Assembly (NCBI RefSeq): GCF_001952075.1
Contig: NZ_LXYU01000001.1
Span: forward strand, 814,501 to 878,500
Source: Ditibartonella apis
Lineage (GTDB): Bacteria; Pseudomonadota; Alphaproteobacteria; Rhizobiales; Rhizobiaceae
Length of the DNA: 64,000 bases
Direction of reading: 5' to 3'
The notes beneath the pieces were generated by a model. That model was not told the origin of the DNA and did no database searches. It saw only the letters and a program-made list of their open reading frames with translations. Positions 26,809 through 35,757 of this stretch are shown one piece after another (the first letter of the stretch is position 1; every line of letters begins with the position of its first letter). The translations under genes were made by a program, and so were the position numbers.

Positions 26809-27288
26809 CTAGAGCACGTCGTTTTCGCCATCAATATAAAGGTTGGAAAATTCCACTTGTTGTTCCTGAACATTTTTTTGAATGCGCCCCAGCAAGGCAA
26901 GCAGCATCAAATGTTCCCCCTCGTCAAGGCCATTTGTGATATCTTTTTCAGTATCGGCAATGGCCGACTCGATAAGCTTGACAATTTTATGGCCATCTTT
27001 GGTCAGAAAAACGTGAAGTTGGCGCTGATCTTTATGGGAACTGCGTTTTGTGACAAAGCCTTGTTCTTGAAGCCGCGCAATTGTTTTGGTGATTGTGGGA
27101 GGTTTGACGCCCAGCTGTTTTGCAAGATTCCCGGGCGATTGCCCGTCTTTTAATGCCAACGAAAGAATGATTCTGTCCTGGCCTGCGTATAAGCCGAATT
27201 CATAGAGTCGGCGTGCCAATAATGTTTTCATCATTCTTGCAGTGGATTGAACAATATCCAATGCAGGTATCTGGTTTTTTTCGACCAT
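26809..27288 (-). CDS. MarR family transcriptional regulator
   Basis: 159 residues. The winged-helix core GLYAGQDRIILSLALKDGQSPGNLAKQLGVKPPTITKTIARLQEQGFVTKR (about 33-83) is followed by KDQRQLHVFLTKDGHKI, the wing. N- and C-terminal helices would form the dimer. MarR proteins bind short palindromes and are released by small aromatic or oxidant ligands. It is transcribed divergently from the creatininase-family gene, and the 193-base gap holds a palindrome and two related direct repeats that could be its operators. ATG at 27288. Target genes are not proven; the divergent neighbour is the best guess. Confidence 0.9.
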   Translation of the reverse strand: MVEKNQIPALDIVQSTARMMKTLLARRLYEFGLYAGQDRIILSLALKDGQSPGNLAKQLGVKPPTITKTIARLQEQGFVTKRSSHKDQRQLHVFLTKDGHKIVKLIESAIADTEKDITNGLDEGEHLMLLALLGRIQKNVQEQQVEFSNLYIDGENDVL

Positions 27289-27380
27289 TTAAGTTATGTC
27301 TCCCCGAAGACGTTTTAAATGAATTATCTGGTTTCTTGTAGTATTCCTGTATGATTCGTATTTTCACTTAGAATTTCATA

Positions 27381-27446
27381 TTCTTCTATAGTGAAGAAAG
27401 ATAACAAATTCTTGCATAGCGAAGATAGATAACAAAACTCTGTATA
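27381..27446. promoter_or_regulatory. Candidate operator cluster between marR-type and creatininase genes
   Basis: A palindrome TTCTTC TATAGT GAAGAA (27381-27398) overlaps the first of two 26-base direct repeats (27393-27418 and 27421-27446, 20 of 26 identical, both with the core AGATAACAAA). The spacing and position in a divergent promoter fit regulator binding, but no specific regulator consensus was matched. Confidence 0.4.
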
Positions 27447-27481
27447 AAAAAGAAGAAAATATTTTATCGGGAATTTTAGCA

Positions 27482-28225
27482 TTGAAAGAAAAAGATAAAA
27501 TTATAGCCATTTTGCCTCTCGGATCGTATGAATATCATGGACAGCATCTGCCTCTTTCCACGGATGCTGTCATTGCAACAGCATTTTCGAAAAAACTTGA
27601 AAACAAAACTTGTATTGGAAAAAAGGTTGTTGTTCTCGATAGCGAAGATATTGGTTATTCTATTGAACATGGCGGTCGGGGGGGGACAAAAACACTTGGA
27701 TATTCTCAAGCAATAGACAGGTGGATCGAAATCGGCGCTGACTGTTACAGAAATGGAATAGACAGATTTCTTATTCTCAATGCTCATGGAGGCAATTCAC
27801 CATTGATGAACATTGTCATCACCGAATTGCGCAATCGCTTCAAAATGCTTGCTGTCGCAACAAGCTGGGGACGCTTCGGTCTTCCCGAAGGAATGATGAC
27901 AGTTGAAGAAAAAGAGCTTGATATTCATGCCGGCTTTATCGAAACTTCGCTCATGCTTTATCTTGCACCTGACGAAGTAAAAATGGGCAAAGCACAAAAT
28001 TTTGCCAATTGGCAGAAAGAGCTCAAAGAAAAATTCAAATATTTAAGAGCCTATGGACCATTTCCTTTTGGCTGGCAAATGGCAGATCTTAACAGAAAGG
28101 GTGTTGCGGGAAATGCGCTTGCCGCGAATAAAGAGGCAGGAAAGGCAATTTTCGATCACGCCCTGAAAGGTTTTCGCGAGTTACTCGAAGATATGTTTGC
28201 GTTTGACGTTGATGATCTTTCCTAG
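27482..28225 (+). CDS. Creatininase family amidohydrolase
   Basis: 247 residues. The motif LGSYEYHGQHLPLSTD gives metal-ligand candidates E17, H19 and D28, whose spacing matches creatininase E34/H36/D45. NAHGGN near residue 100 supplies H102. Family members open amide or lactam rings in small molecules, and some act in sugar or cofactor pathways. The protein begins about 17 residues shorter than usual. The only start in reach is a TTG at 27482 with GGGA about nine bases upstream, and the frame stays open further upstream without an ATG or GTG. It is divergent from the MarR gene. Substrate unknown. Confidence 0.8.
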   Translation: MKEKDKIIAILPLGSYEYHGQHLPLSTDAVIATAFSKKLENKTCIGKKVVVLDSEDIGYSIEHGGRGGTKTLGYSQAIDRWIEIGADCYRNGIDRFLILNAHGGNSPLMNIVITELRNRFKMLAVATSWGRFGLPEGMMTVEEKELDIHAGFIETSLMLYLAPDEVKMGKAQNFANWQKELKEKFKYLRAYGPFPFGWQMADLNRKGVAGNALAANKEAGKAIFDHALKGFRELLEDMFAFDVDDLS

Positions 28226-28312
28226 AAAGCTCCGGTTCAAAAGGTAGAAATCGGTATTGAGAAAGCCTATATCGACAACAGTAAAAATTCCCGTCATTTG
28301 AAAGGTCATGCT

Positions 28313-29404
28313 ATGAGCGAGACTGAAAAAACACCCCGTAAAATTCCGGTAACTGTTCTGACCGGTTATCTGGGGGCTGGTAAAACCACGCTTCTTAACC
28401 GGATTTTGACAGAAAATCATGGCAAGCATTACGCTGTCATTGTTAATGAATTCGGCGAGATCGGTATTGACAATGATCTGATTGTCGAATCCGACGAAGA
28501 AATTTACGAGATGAATAATGGTTGTATCTGCTGCACAGTGCGCGGCGACCTGGTCCGTGTTGTTGATGGTTTGATGCGCCGTCCGGGCCGGTTTGACGGT
28601 ATCATTATCGAAACAACCGGTCTTGCCGATCCGGTTCCTGTTGCACAGACATTTTTTATGGATGATGATGTCAGGGCAAAATCGCAACTTGATGCTGTTG
28701 TCGCGCTGGTTGACGCAAAACATTTGCCGTTGGAGTTGAAAGATAGCAGAGAAGCAGAAGACCAGATTGCTTTTGCCGACGTGGTCCTTTTGAATAAGAC
28801 CGATCTTGTCAGCCCGCAGGAACTTGCCGATGTCGAAGCAACAATACGTGCAATCAATCCTTCTGCTGTTATCTTTCGCACTCAACGTTCCAATGTCGAT
28901 TTGAACGAAGTGCTTGATCGCGGTGCGTTCGATTTGAGCCGTGCTCTAGAAAATGACCCGCATTTTCTTGATCATGACGAAGAAGAGGAAGAACATGTTT
29001 GTGGGCCAGAATGCGATCACGATCATGATCATCACCACCATCATCATGACCACGACCACGAACATCACCACCATGACGGGGAGGAGCATGTCCATGGGGC
29101 AGCGCTTCACGATGTAACAGTGAAATCCGTTTCCTTACGGGCGGGCGAGCTTGATCCGGGCAAGTTTTTCCCTTGGATCCAGCAAATCACCCAGACTCAA
29201 GGGCCGGATATTTTAAGACTGAAAGGCATTATCGCTTTCAAAGGTGATAAGGATCGTTATGTCGTACAAGGTGTCCATATGATTCTGGAAGGCGACAGCC
29301 AGAGACCCTGGAAAGAAGGCGAAAAGCATGAAAGCCGTCTGGTCTTTATCGGCCGCAAACTTGATGCCGAAAAGCTCAAAGCCGGCTTCGAAAATTGTGC
29401 CTGA
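28313..29404 (+). CDS. CobW/COG0523 G3E GTPase with histidine-rich metal-binding segment
   Basis: 363 residues from the ATG at 28313, which has GAAAGG seven bases upstream; an in-frame TTG at 28298 is weaker. P-loop GYLGAGKTT (18-26), the metal site GCICC (70-74) and the guanine motif NKTD (161-164) define the COG0523 family. Between residues about 217 and 262 lies an acidic stretch followed by a run of His-Asp repeats, a typical zinc-binding loop. The C-terminal CobW domain follows. Such proteins load zinc or other metals into client proteins, often under zinc shortage. The adjacent WD40 protein starts 16 bases later and is the usual partner in alphaproteobacteria. Confidence 0.92.
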   Translation: MSETEKTPRKIPVTVLTGYLGAGKTTLLNRILTENHGKHYAVIVNEFGEIGIDNDLIVESDEEIYEMNNGCICCTVRGDLVRVVDGLMRRPGRFDGIIIETTGLADPVPVAQTFFMDDDVRAKSQLDAVVALVDAKHLPLELKDSREAEDQIAFADVVLLNKTDLVSPQELADVEATIRAINPSAVIFRTQRSNVDLNEVLDRGAFDLSRALENDPHFLDHDEEEEEHVCGPECDHDHDHHHHHHDHDHEHHHHDGEEHVHGAALHDVTVKSVSLRAGELDPGKFFPWIQQITQTQGPDILRLKGIIAFKGDKDRYVVQGVHMILEGDSQRPWKEGEKHESRLVFIGRKLDAEKLKAGFENCA

Positions 29405-29420
29405 TTTTTGAGAGGATTCT

Positions 29421-30392
29421 ATGCCGACAATTGCACATTGTGACCTCGACAGCTATTGCCTGTTGGCGGGGTTTTTAGATGATCAGCCGGTCTTTGTGAC
29501 GGCAAGTGGTGAAATCACCCTGCTTGGCGACAAGCAAAAGGTAGTCGAGGCGCATCAGGGGATTGCCTCTGTTGCTTTATCGAGAGACAAGAAATCGGTT
29601 ATTACCGGCGGTGAAGACGGCCGGATTTGCCGCACGAAGAGTGATCTTCAATGCAGCGAACTTGCCCATCACGAAAAAAAGTGGATCACTTCGGTTGCAG
29701 CCGGTCCCGACAATGCCTATGCCTTTGCTTTTTCACGCACTGCATGGGCCGATGGCGGCAAAGGGCTTCAGGAATTTGACCACGAGCGCAGCGTTGAAGA
29801 TCTTGCTTTTGCACCAAAAGGCCTAAGATTTGCGGTGGCACGATATAATGGCGTGACATTGCATTGGCTTGGTGCTGACACCAAGCCTACCGACCTTACA
29901 TGGAAAGGCGCACATTTTGCCGTTACATTTTCGCCGGATGGCCGTTATGTCATTTCGTCGATGCAGGAAAATGCCTTGCATGGCTGGCGGTTGAGTGATG
30001 ACCAGCATTTGCGCATGAGCGGCTATCCTGCAAAGGTCAAAAGTTGGTCATGGAGCGCGAAAGGTAAGTGGCTTGCCACGTCCGGTGCTCCGGCTGCCAT
30101 TGTCTGGCCGTTTCAGGCTAAAGATGGCCCGATGGGAAAAGCTCCCCTTGAACTCGGCACTCGTGCCGATGCCATGGTCACATGTGTGTGCTGCCATCCG
30201 GAAGAAGACATTGTTGCTGCCGGTTTTAATGACGGCATGATTTTGTTCATCCGCTTTGCCGATGCGAAAGAAGTGCTTTTGCGCCGTCCCGGAAAAGGTG
30301 CTATTTCAACCATGGCCTGGGATGATAAAGGCTATCGGCTGGCATTCGGCTCGGAAAGTGGTGAAGCAGGCATTATCGATATTTCTGCCTGA
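29421..30392 (+). CDS. WD40 repeat protein paired with the CobW GTPase
   Basis: 323 residues made of about seven beta-propeller blades; recognisable repeats include IASVALSRDKKSVITGGEDGRI (about 49-70) and FAVTFSPDGRYVISSMQEN (about 168-186). No signal peptide, so cytosolic. It lies 16 bases after the CobW gene with GAGAGGATTCT as ribosome site, so both form one operon. WD40 proteins are docking platforms; partnership with the metallochaperone is suggested only by the recurrent gene pair. The operon ends at the strong hairpin 30424-30454. Enzymatic activity is not expected. Confidence 0.85.
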   Translation: MPTIAHCDLDSYCLLAGFLDDQPVFVTASGEITLLGDKQKVVEAHQGIASVALSRDKKSVITGGEDGRICRTKSDLQCSELAHHEKKWITSVAAGPDNAYAFAFSRTAWADGGKGLQEFDHERSVEDLAFAPKGLRFAVARYNGVTLHWLGADTKPTDLTWKGAHFAVTFSPDGRYVISSMQENALHGWRLSDDQHLRMSGYPAKVKSWSWSAKGKWLATSGAPAAIVWPFQAKDGPMGKAPLELGTRADAMVTCVCCHPEEDIVAAGFNDGMILFIRFADAKEVLLRRPGKGAISTMAWDDKGYRLAFGSESGEAGIIDISA

Positions 30393-30423
30393 GAGCGGAA
30401 ACGGAACTTTTTTGAATAAAATA

Positions 30424-30454
30424 AAACCACCTGCTTTACGCAGGTGGTTTTTTA
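30424..30454. terminator. Bidirectional intrinsic terminator between WD40 gene and the ene-reductase gene
   Basis: AAACCACCTGC (30424-30434) and GCAGGTGGTTT (30440-30450) form an 11-bp stem with loop TTTAC. TTTTTT follows on the plus strand and TTTTAT on the minus strand. It serves the plus-strand CobW-WD40 operon and the minus-strand ene-reductase gene, which converge here. Confidence 0.9.
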
Positions 30455-30472
30455 TTGGAAAGCTAAAACCTG

Positions 30473-31588
30473 TCACCCCAAAGTCGGGTAATCGGTATAG
30501 CCTTTTTCATTGCCGCCATAGAGCGTTGTCTGGTCCACCTCGTTCCATGGAGCATGCTCCTTGATACGACGGACAAGATCGGGATTGGCAATAAATGGAC
30601 GGCCGAAAGACACAATATCGGCATAGCCGGATCCGACGGCTTTTTCAGCCATTTCGGCGGTATAGCCGTTATTGACCATCCACGCACCATTGCCGCCGGC
30701 ATCGCGATAGACGTGTTTCAAACGCTTATAGTCGAATGCATAATCGGCTTCCGTATAATTGCGGTCGCCTCCTGTGGCGCCTTCTATCAAGTGGATAAAA
30801 GCAAGTTCATAGGCTGCCAAAGCATCGACATAAAAATCAAAAAGCGGCTGCGGGTCCGGATCATGGGCATCATTGGCGGGCGTGACCGGAGAAATGCGGA
30901 TACCTGTTCTGCCACCGCCGATTTCTTTTGCAACGGCTTCGGCAACAAGGAGCGGAAAACGGCAACGGTTTTCAATCGAACCGCCGAATTCATCGGTGCG
31001 GTGGTTCGATTCGGAGCGTAAGAACTGGTCAAGCAAATAGCCATTGGCCGAGTGAATTTCCACGCCGTCAAAACCGGCAATATCGACAGCATTGCGCGCG
31101 GCTTTGCGATAATCGTCGATAATACCGGGAATTTCCGATGCGTCCAAAGCACGTGGTGTCGATGTTTGTACAAATTCACCCTGACCATTCTTGTCTTTGA
31201 TATAGGTTCGGGCTTTTGCCTGAAGGGCAGAGGGGGCGACAGGCGGTTTACCTGCAGGTTGCAATGAACTGTGGGAAATACGTCCCGTGTGCCAAAGCTG
31301 GGCAACAATTTTGCCGCCCGCTTCATGAACGGCATCGGTTACTTTTTTCCAGCCGGCAAGCTGGGCTTTTTCGTAAAGCCCCGGAACGTCGATATTGCCT
31401 TGTCCCTGTTGTGAAATGGCCGTACCTTCAGAAACAATAAGGCCGGCGGTCGAACGTTGGCGATAATAGACAACGTTCAAATCATTGGGTGTTGCATTGG
31501 GCGAGCGAGCGCGAGTCAACGGCGCCATGGCAATGCGGTTTTTTAGAACAAGGTCTCCTGCCTTGATCGGGTCAAAAAGTGATGTCAT
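30473..31588 (-). CDS. Old Yellow Enzyme family ene-reductase (NemA-like)
   Basis: 371 residues, a full-length FMN-binding TIM barrel. Characteristic stretches are KNRIAMAPLTRARS (about 17-30), LWHTGRISH with substrate-binding His (about 98-106), GFDGVEIHSANGYLLDQFL and the C-terminal FGRPFIANPDL. It would reduce activated C=C bonds (N-ethylmaleimide, enones) or nitro compounds with NAD(P)H. NemA in E. coli belongs to the electrophile stress response; no NemR-like regulator is next to it. ATG at 31588 with GGGGCTTTTC upstream. Single gene, convergent with the WD40 gene. Confidence 0.93.
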   Translation of the reverse strand: MTSLFDPIKAGDLVLKNRIAMAPLTRARSPNATPNDLNVVYYRQRSTAGLIVSEGTAISQQGQGNIDVPGLYEKAQLAGWKKVTDAVHEAGGKIVAQLWHTGRISHSSLQPAGKPPVAPSALQAKARTYIKDKNGQGEFVQTSTPRALDASEIPGIIDDYRKAARNAVDIAGFDGVEIHSANGYLLDQFLRSESNHRTDEFGGSIENRCRFPLLVAEAVAKEIGGGRTGIRISPVTPANDAHDPDPQPLFDFYVDALAAYELAFIHLIEGATGGDRNYTEADYAFDYKRLKHVYRDAGGNGAWMVNNGYTAEMAEKAVGSGYADIVSFGRPFIANPDLVRRIKEHAPWNEVDQTTLYGGNEKGYTDYPTLG

Positions 31589-31745
31589 GAAAAGCCCCTT
31601 TCATATTGGCTGCAAATTTAAACATAAGGTGAACCGGCCCGATTAAAAAGGGCTTGATTAATTTTTATGAGGGGAAGAATTACAGTTGCGTTCCGGTTTG
31701 CAATCCGTAATCTCTCCTCAAAATTGAAAGAATCTGGTAAATAGA

Positions 31746-34055
31746 ATGACTACAATTGCGCAATCAATCTGCCAAACAATTGCTGGTGATATCAAGGCGA
31801 GTCAATCTCAGGTTGCTGCCGCTATCGGCCTCATTGACGAGGGGGCAACCATTCCCTTCATTGCCCGCTATCGCAAGGAAGTAACCGGTGGCCTTGATGA
31901 TGGCCAATTGCGCCTGTTGTCGGAACGGCTCATTTATCTTCGTGAAATGGAAGCACGCCGTGAAGCGATTATTCAAGCTATTCGCGAACAGAACAAGCTT
32001 AGTCCGGAACTGGAAGAATCTTTAAGAAAAGCAAGCTCGAAGGCAGAATTGGAAGACCTTTATCTGCCGTTCAAGCCGAAGCGGCGCACCCGTGCCGAAA
32101 TTGCCAAAGAAAACGGATTATTGCCGCTTGCCGAGGAAATTTTGAAAAATCGAAACGAAGAGCCGGAACTTCTTGCCAAAGATTATATCAATGACAAAAT
32201 TTCCGATGTTAAAGCTGCTCTTGACGGCGCTCGCGATATTATTGCGGAAATCATGGCGGAAAATGCCGAACTGGTCGGAAATTTACGTCACTATATGCAA
32301 TCACATGCCTTTATCCATGCCAAGGTTGTTGCCGGTAAAGAAGAGGAAGGTGCGAAATTTTCCGATTATTTTGACCATAGAGAAAAATGGTCGACTGTGC
32401 CAAGCCATCGCGCATTGGCAATGTTTCGCGGGCGTAATGAAGAAATTCTAAATGTCGATATTGAAGTCGACGAGGATATTCCGAATGGCGAAAAACCGGC
32501 CATAAAGCTTATCAAACAGGCCTATCAAATCGGCGATCAGCTTCCCGGAGATATTTTCCTTGTTAATGTCGCCTTATGGGCATGGCGCGTAAAGTTATCT
32601 TTACATCTTTCGCTTGATCTCATGCGCGATTTGCATGAGCGCGCCGATGAAGAAGCAATTTCTGTTTTTGCCCGTAATCTCAAAGCGCTTTTATTGGCTG
32701 CACCGGCGGGTGAAAGAGCAACAATGGGACTTGATCCGGGTATCCGCACCGGTGTCAAGGTTGCAGTGGTCGATAAAACCGGAAAGCTCAAGGAAACTGC
32801 AACCATCTATCCGTTCCCGCCGAAAAATGATGTTCGCGGTGCAGAGGCGGTGCTTGCCGCCCTCATTAAAAAACATCAGGTTGATCTCATCGCTATCGGT
32901 AACGGCACAGCAAGCCGCGAGACGGAAAAACTTGTTGGCGATTTGTTGAAACATATGCCAGCGCCGCGTCCGACAAAGGTCATTGTTTCGGAAGCCGGTG
33001 CTTCTGTCTATTCGGCTTCCGAGCTTGCCGCAAACGAATTTCCCGATCTTGATGTGTCATTGCGCGGGGCAGTGTCGATTGCACGGCGCTTGCAGGATCC
33101 GCTTGCCGAATTGGTTAAAATCGAACCGAAATCTATCGGTGTCGGGCAATATCAGCATGATGTCGACCAGTTCGAGCTTATGCGGGCGTTGGACGGCGTT
33201 GTCGAAGATGCGGTGAATGCCGTGGGCGTTGACCTTAACACCGCTTCGCCATCTCTGCTTGCCCGTGTTTCGGGGGTAGGGGCATCATTGGCCGATGCAA
33301 TTGTTGCTTATCGTGATGAAAATGGTCCATTCAAAAATCGTAACGGGTTGAAGTCTGTACCGCGGCTCGGTGCAAAAACATTCGAGCAATGTGCGGGTTT
33401 CTTGCGTATCCAGAATGGCGACGAGCCGCTTGATGCTTCGGCAGTACATCCGGAAGCCTATAGCGTTGCACGTAAAATTGTTGCTGCATGTGGCTGTGAC
33501 TTGCGTTCATTGATGGGCGATAGTGCAGCTTTGAAAAAACTCGACCCGAAAACATTTATTGACGAGCGTTTCGGCTTGCCGACTGTTAAAGATATTTTGA
33601 GCGAATTGGAAAAACCCGGCCGTGACCCGCGGCCGGAATTCAAAACAGCGACTTTTGCCGAAGGTGTTGACGAAATTTCCGACCTCAAACCGGGGATGAA
33701 GCTTGAAGGAACCGTGACCAATGTCGCCAATTTTGGGGCATTTGTCGATATAGGCGTGCATCAGGATGGACTTGTCCATATTTCGCAACTTGCCGACACT
33801 TATGTGAGTGATCCGCATAAAGTGGTAAAAGCCGGAGATATTGTTTCTGTGATAGTGCTTGATGTTGATCCAGCACGTAAACGCATCTCGTTGAGTATGA
33901 AAAAACATCCTGATAATCCGGATAGTCGCACAAAAGCCGCTTCGCCGGAAAATTCGGGACGCAATCATTCGCGTAATATGAAAAATGAAAAGCCGGTTTC
34001 CCAAGAGGGCAGTTTCGGTTCGGCTCTTGCAGAAGCATTGCGCAAACGCCATTGA
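31746..34055 (+). CDS. tex: Tex family RNA-binding transcription accessory protein
   Basis: 769 residues. Domain order matches Tex: N-terminal helix-turn-helix-like part with [18 protein letters not shown] (about 35-52), a YqgF/RNase H-like domain around 330-460 ([18 protein letters not shown]), helix-hairpin-helix repeats (about 495-560) and a C-terminal S1 domain ([33 protein letters not shown], about 650-682). Tex is a homologue of eukaryotic Spt6 and binds single-stranded RNA; its precise bacterial function is still unclear but it influences transcription and stress survival. The C-tail after S1 is low-complexity ([17 protein letters not shown]). Monocistronic; ATG at 31746. Confidence 0.95.
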   Translation: MTTIAQSICQTIAGDIKASQSQVAAAIGLIDEGATIPFIARYRKEVTGGLDDGQLRLLSERLIYLREMEARREAIIQAIREQNKLSPELEESLRKASSKAELEDLYLPFKPKRRTRAEIAKENGLLPLAEEILKNRNEEPELLAKDYINDKISDVKAALDGARDIIAEIMAENAELVGNLRHYMQSHAFIHAKVVAGKEEEGAKFSDYFDHREKWSTVPSHRALAMFRGRNEEILNVDIEVDEDIPNGEKPAIKLIKQAYQIGDQLPGDIFLVNVALWAWRVKLSLHLSLDLMRDLHERADEEAISVFARNLKALLLAAPAGERATMGLDPGIRTGVKVAVVDKTGKLKETATIYPFPPKNDVRGAEAVLAALIKKHQVDLIAIGNGTASRETEKLVGDLLKHMPAPRPTKVIVSEAGASVYSASELAANEFPDLDVSLRGAVSIARRLQDPLAELVKIEPKSIGVGQYQHDVDQFELMRALDGVVEDAVNAVGVDLNTASPSLLARVSGVGASLADAIVAYRDENGPFKNRNGLKSVPRLGAKTFEQCAGFLRIQNGDEPLDASAVHPEAYSVARKIVAACGCDLRSLMGDSAALKKLDPKTFIDERFGLPTVKDILSELEKPGRDPRPEFKTATFAEGVDEISDLKPGMKLEGTVTNVANFGAFVDIGVHQDGLVHISQLADTYVSDPHKVVKAGDIVSVIVLDVDPARKRISLSMKKHPDNPDSRTKAASPENSGRNHSRNMKNEKPVSQEGSFGSALAEALRKRH

Positions 34056-34569
34056 AATTGCGCAAATGCTATCAAACGTCGAGAGGCAAAGAGGGCAGGC
34101 GAGGAAGTTTGCAGGATGTTCTTTTTGCCGAACGAAGAATGATTGTGTTTTAAAAGAAGAAATTTGCCTGTTTTGAAAACTGCAAAAAAATTTATCGGAC
34201 AAGACTGTTTATGAACGGACAAAGCCTTGCACTCAATCATAACAGGGAAAGGCTATGCCGTCCGGTTTTATACCGAAAGGCATTTGTCTTGTTTATTAGA
34301 GCTTGAGAAGGTCACCGTTAATCAAAACGTTTTCATGTTGAAGATTTGAAAGCTGAAAGCAGATCAAGCTTAAGGAAAAATCGAAAGGCTGTTAGGCGCG
34401 TGTAACTGCACACATACCCGCCCGCGAAACTTCTCAAACCACGATGAAAATTGACGTTGTTTCAGGAAAACCGAATTTCTATTTATAAAGCCGGTGTTTG
34501 TTCTTTTGCCCGTTTTGTTACATTCCGATAGCAAGCAATCATGAATAAATAGGAATGCAATAAAAACAA
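34056..34569. other. Gene-free stretch after tex
   Basis: About 510 bases with no supported gene, repeat or RNA. The frames present lack ribosome sites and recognisable products. Confidence 0.45.
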
Positions 34570-34595
34570 AAAGCCGGTTTAACCGGCCTTTTATT
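34570..34595 (-). terminator. Intrinsic terminator after the lipoprotein gene
   Basis: AAGCCGGTT and AACCGGCCTT form a short GC-rich stem (34571-34590), with TTTTTGTTTTT following on the minus strand and TTTTAT on the plus strand. It lies about 25 bases beyond the stop of the minus-strand lipoprotein and closes the methionine transporter transcript. Confidence 0.75.
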
Positions 34596-34615
34596 ATAAT
34601 CAATTCATTTTCCGT

Positions 34616-35068
34616 TTATTTCTTTTGTGGCTTGGCCGCTTTTTGACTGTCAAGCTGTTTATAGGCTTCCGTCAATTCCGATTGCATGGGAGCACAGTTT
34701 TTGGTGCGTGCGATTTCCTGTAATACGCCGTTACGGTTGCGCAATGCATCAATTTCCACTCTTTCCGGCGATTTCGGGTCCATAAAAAACCACGCAGGAA
34801 AGAAGAAAATGCCGGCCGCCCCTAATGCAACATTCTTTCCTTGTGCATTTGTGCGCTCATGGATGACTGCTTTAATCTGGCGTTCATTGGCGTGGAATTC
34901 TCGTGAAATACCTGCACAATCCATGACACTGTCGTTCGGATTGGTTAAAGCGACCGGATGGGCGTCGCGTCCGCCACAGCCGGAAAGCAGCATGGAAGTG
35001 GCAATTAAAGTGGCAATTGGAGCCACAGACACAAAATTTGTTATCCGGCTTTTATTATCTTTCATCAT
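34616..35068 (-). CDS. Small lipoprotein of unknown function, downstream of metQ-metN-metI
   Basis: 150 residues. The long N-terminal signal (about 1-30) ends in the lipobox LLSGC, so it is probably a lipid-anchored periplasmic protein. A second hydrophobic segment, GAAGIFFFPAWFFMD (about 83-97), could be a membrane helix or hairpin. The C-terminus is Lys/Gln-rich. AGGGGAGGAAGA directly before the ATG is an excellent ribosome site. It starts only 29 bases after metI with no terminator between, and the first terminator lies beyond it, so it is probably the last gene of the methionine-import operon. I recognise no family and no proven transport role. Confidence 0.75.
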   Translation of the reverse strand: MMKDNKSRITNFVSVAPIATLIATSMLLSGCGGRDAHPVALTNPNDSVMDCAGISREFHANERQIKAVIHERTNAQGKNVALGAAGIFFFPAWFFMDPKSPERVEIDALRNRNGVLQEIARTKNCAPMQSELTEAYKQLDSQKAAKPQKK

Positions 35069-35097
35069 TCTTCCTCCCCTTTTCCAAGTGAAATGAG

Positions 35098-35757
35098 CTA
35101 ACGTTTCGAACGGTCAAGCTTGCGCGCCAACCGGTCGCCACAGGATTGCACAACCAGATTCATGATAATCAGAACACCGATAACAATGTTCATAATCTCC
35201 GGATTATAGCGCTGATAGCCATAGCGGATAGCCATGTCACCAAGACCACCACCCCCGAGAAAACCGGCAAGCGACGTTGCACTGATAATTGAAATAACCA
35301 TTACAGTAAAGCCGGTCACAAGGCTTGAAAATGATTCCGGTACAATGACATTGGTAACAATTTGCATGCGTGACGCGCCCATTGAGCGGATAGCTTCGAC
35401 AAGTCCCTTGTCAACCCCACGAAATGACAGTTCTGCCAAACGCGCATAAAGTGGTGTCGCCGATAATATCAGCACAAAGATAACAGATTTGATCCCGACA
35501 CCGGTGCCGACAACAACGCGCGTCACGGGAAGAAGGTAAAAAGCGAAAATGATAAACGGAATGGCGCGCACACAATTGACAAGGAAGCTTAATAACCGGT
35601 TAAGATTTTCCTTGGGAAACAGGCTTCCCTTTGCCGTCATATAGAGGATAAGCCCGATCGGCAGACCCAGAATGAGCGCCATCAGCGAAGAACTCACCGT
35701 CATGATGATGGTGTCTATAATCGCTTTCGGCAATTCTTTTGAAAGTACATCATACAT
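35098..35757 (-). CDS. metI: Methionine ABC transporter permease
   Basis: 219 residues from the ATG at 35757, the usual MetI length. The frame extends to 35814, but the shorter start overlaps the end of metN (stop at 35750-35752) and gives the typical N-terminus MYDVLSKELPKAIIDT. Five membrane helices are visible. The cytoplasmic EAA loop that contacts the ATPase is RGVDKGLVEAIRSMGAS (about 110-126), and SLAGFLGGGGLGDMAIRYGYQRY is the family signature. It forms the channel of the D/L-methionine importer with MetN and MetQ. Gene order metQ-metN-metI, leftward; the lipoprotein gene follows. Confidence 0.93.
   Translation of the reverse strand: MYDVLSKELPKAIIDTIIMTVSSSLMALILGLPIGLILYMTAKGSLFPKENLNRLLSFLVNCVRAIPFIIFAFYLLPVTRVVVGTGVGIKSVIFVLILSATPLYARLAELSFRGVDKGLVEAIRSMGASRMQIVTNVIVPESFSSLVTGFTVMVISIISATSLAGFLGGGGLGDMAIRYGYQRYNPEIMNIVIGVLIIMNLVVQSCGDRLARKLDRSKR

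Noticed and set aside
33507-34202. 231-codon minus-strand ORF over the end of tex
   Set aside because: Antisense to the S1 domain of tex; no signals of its own.
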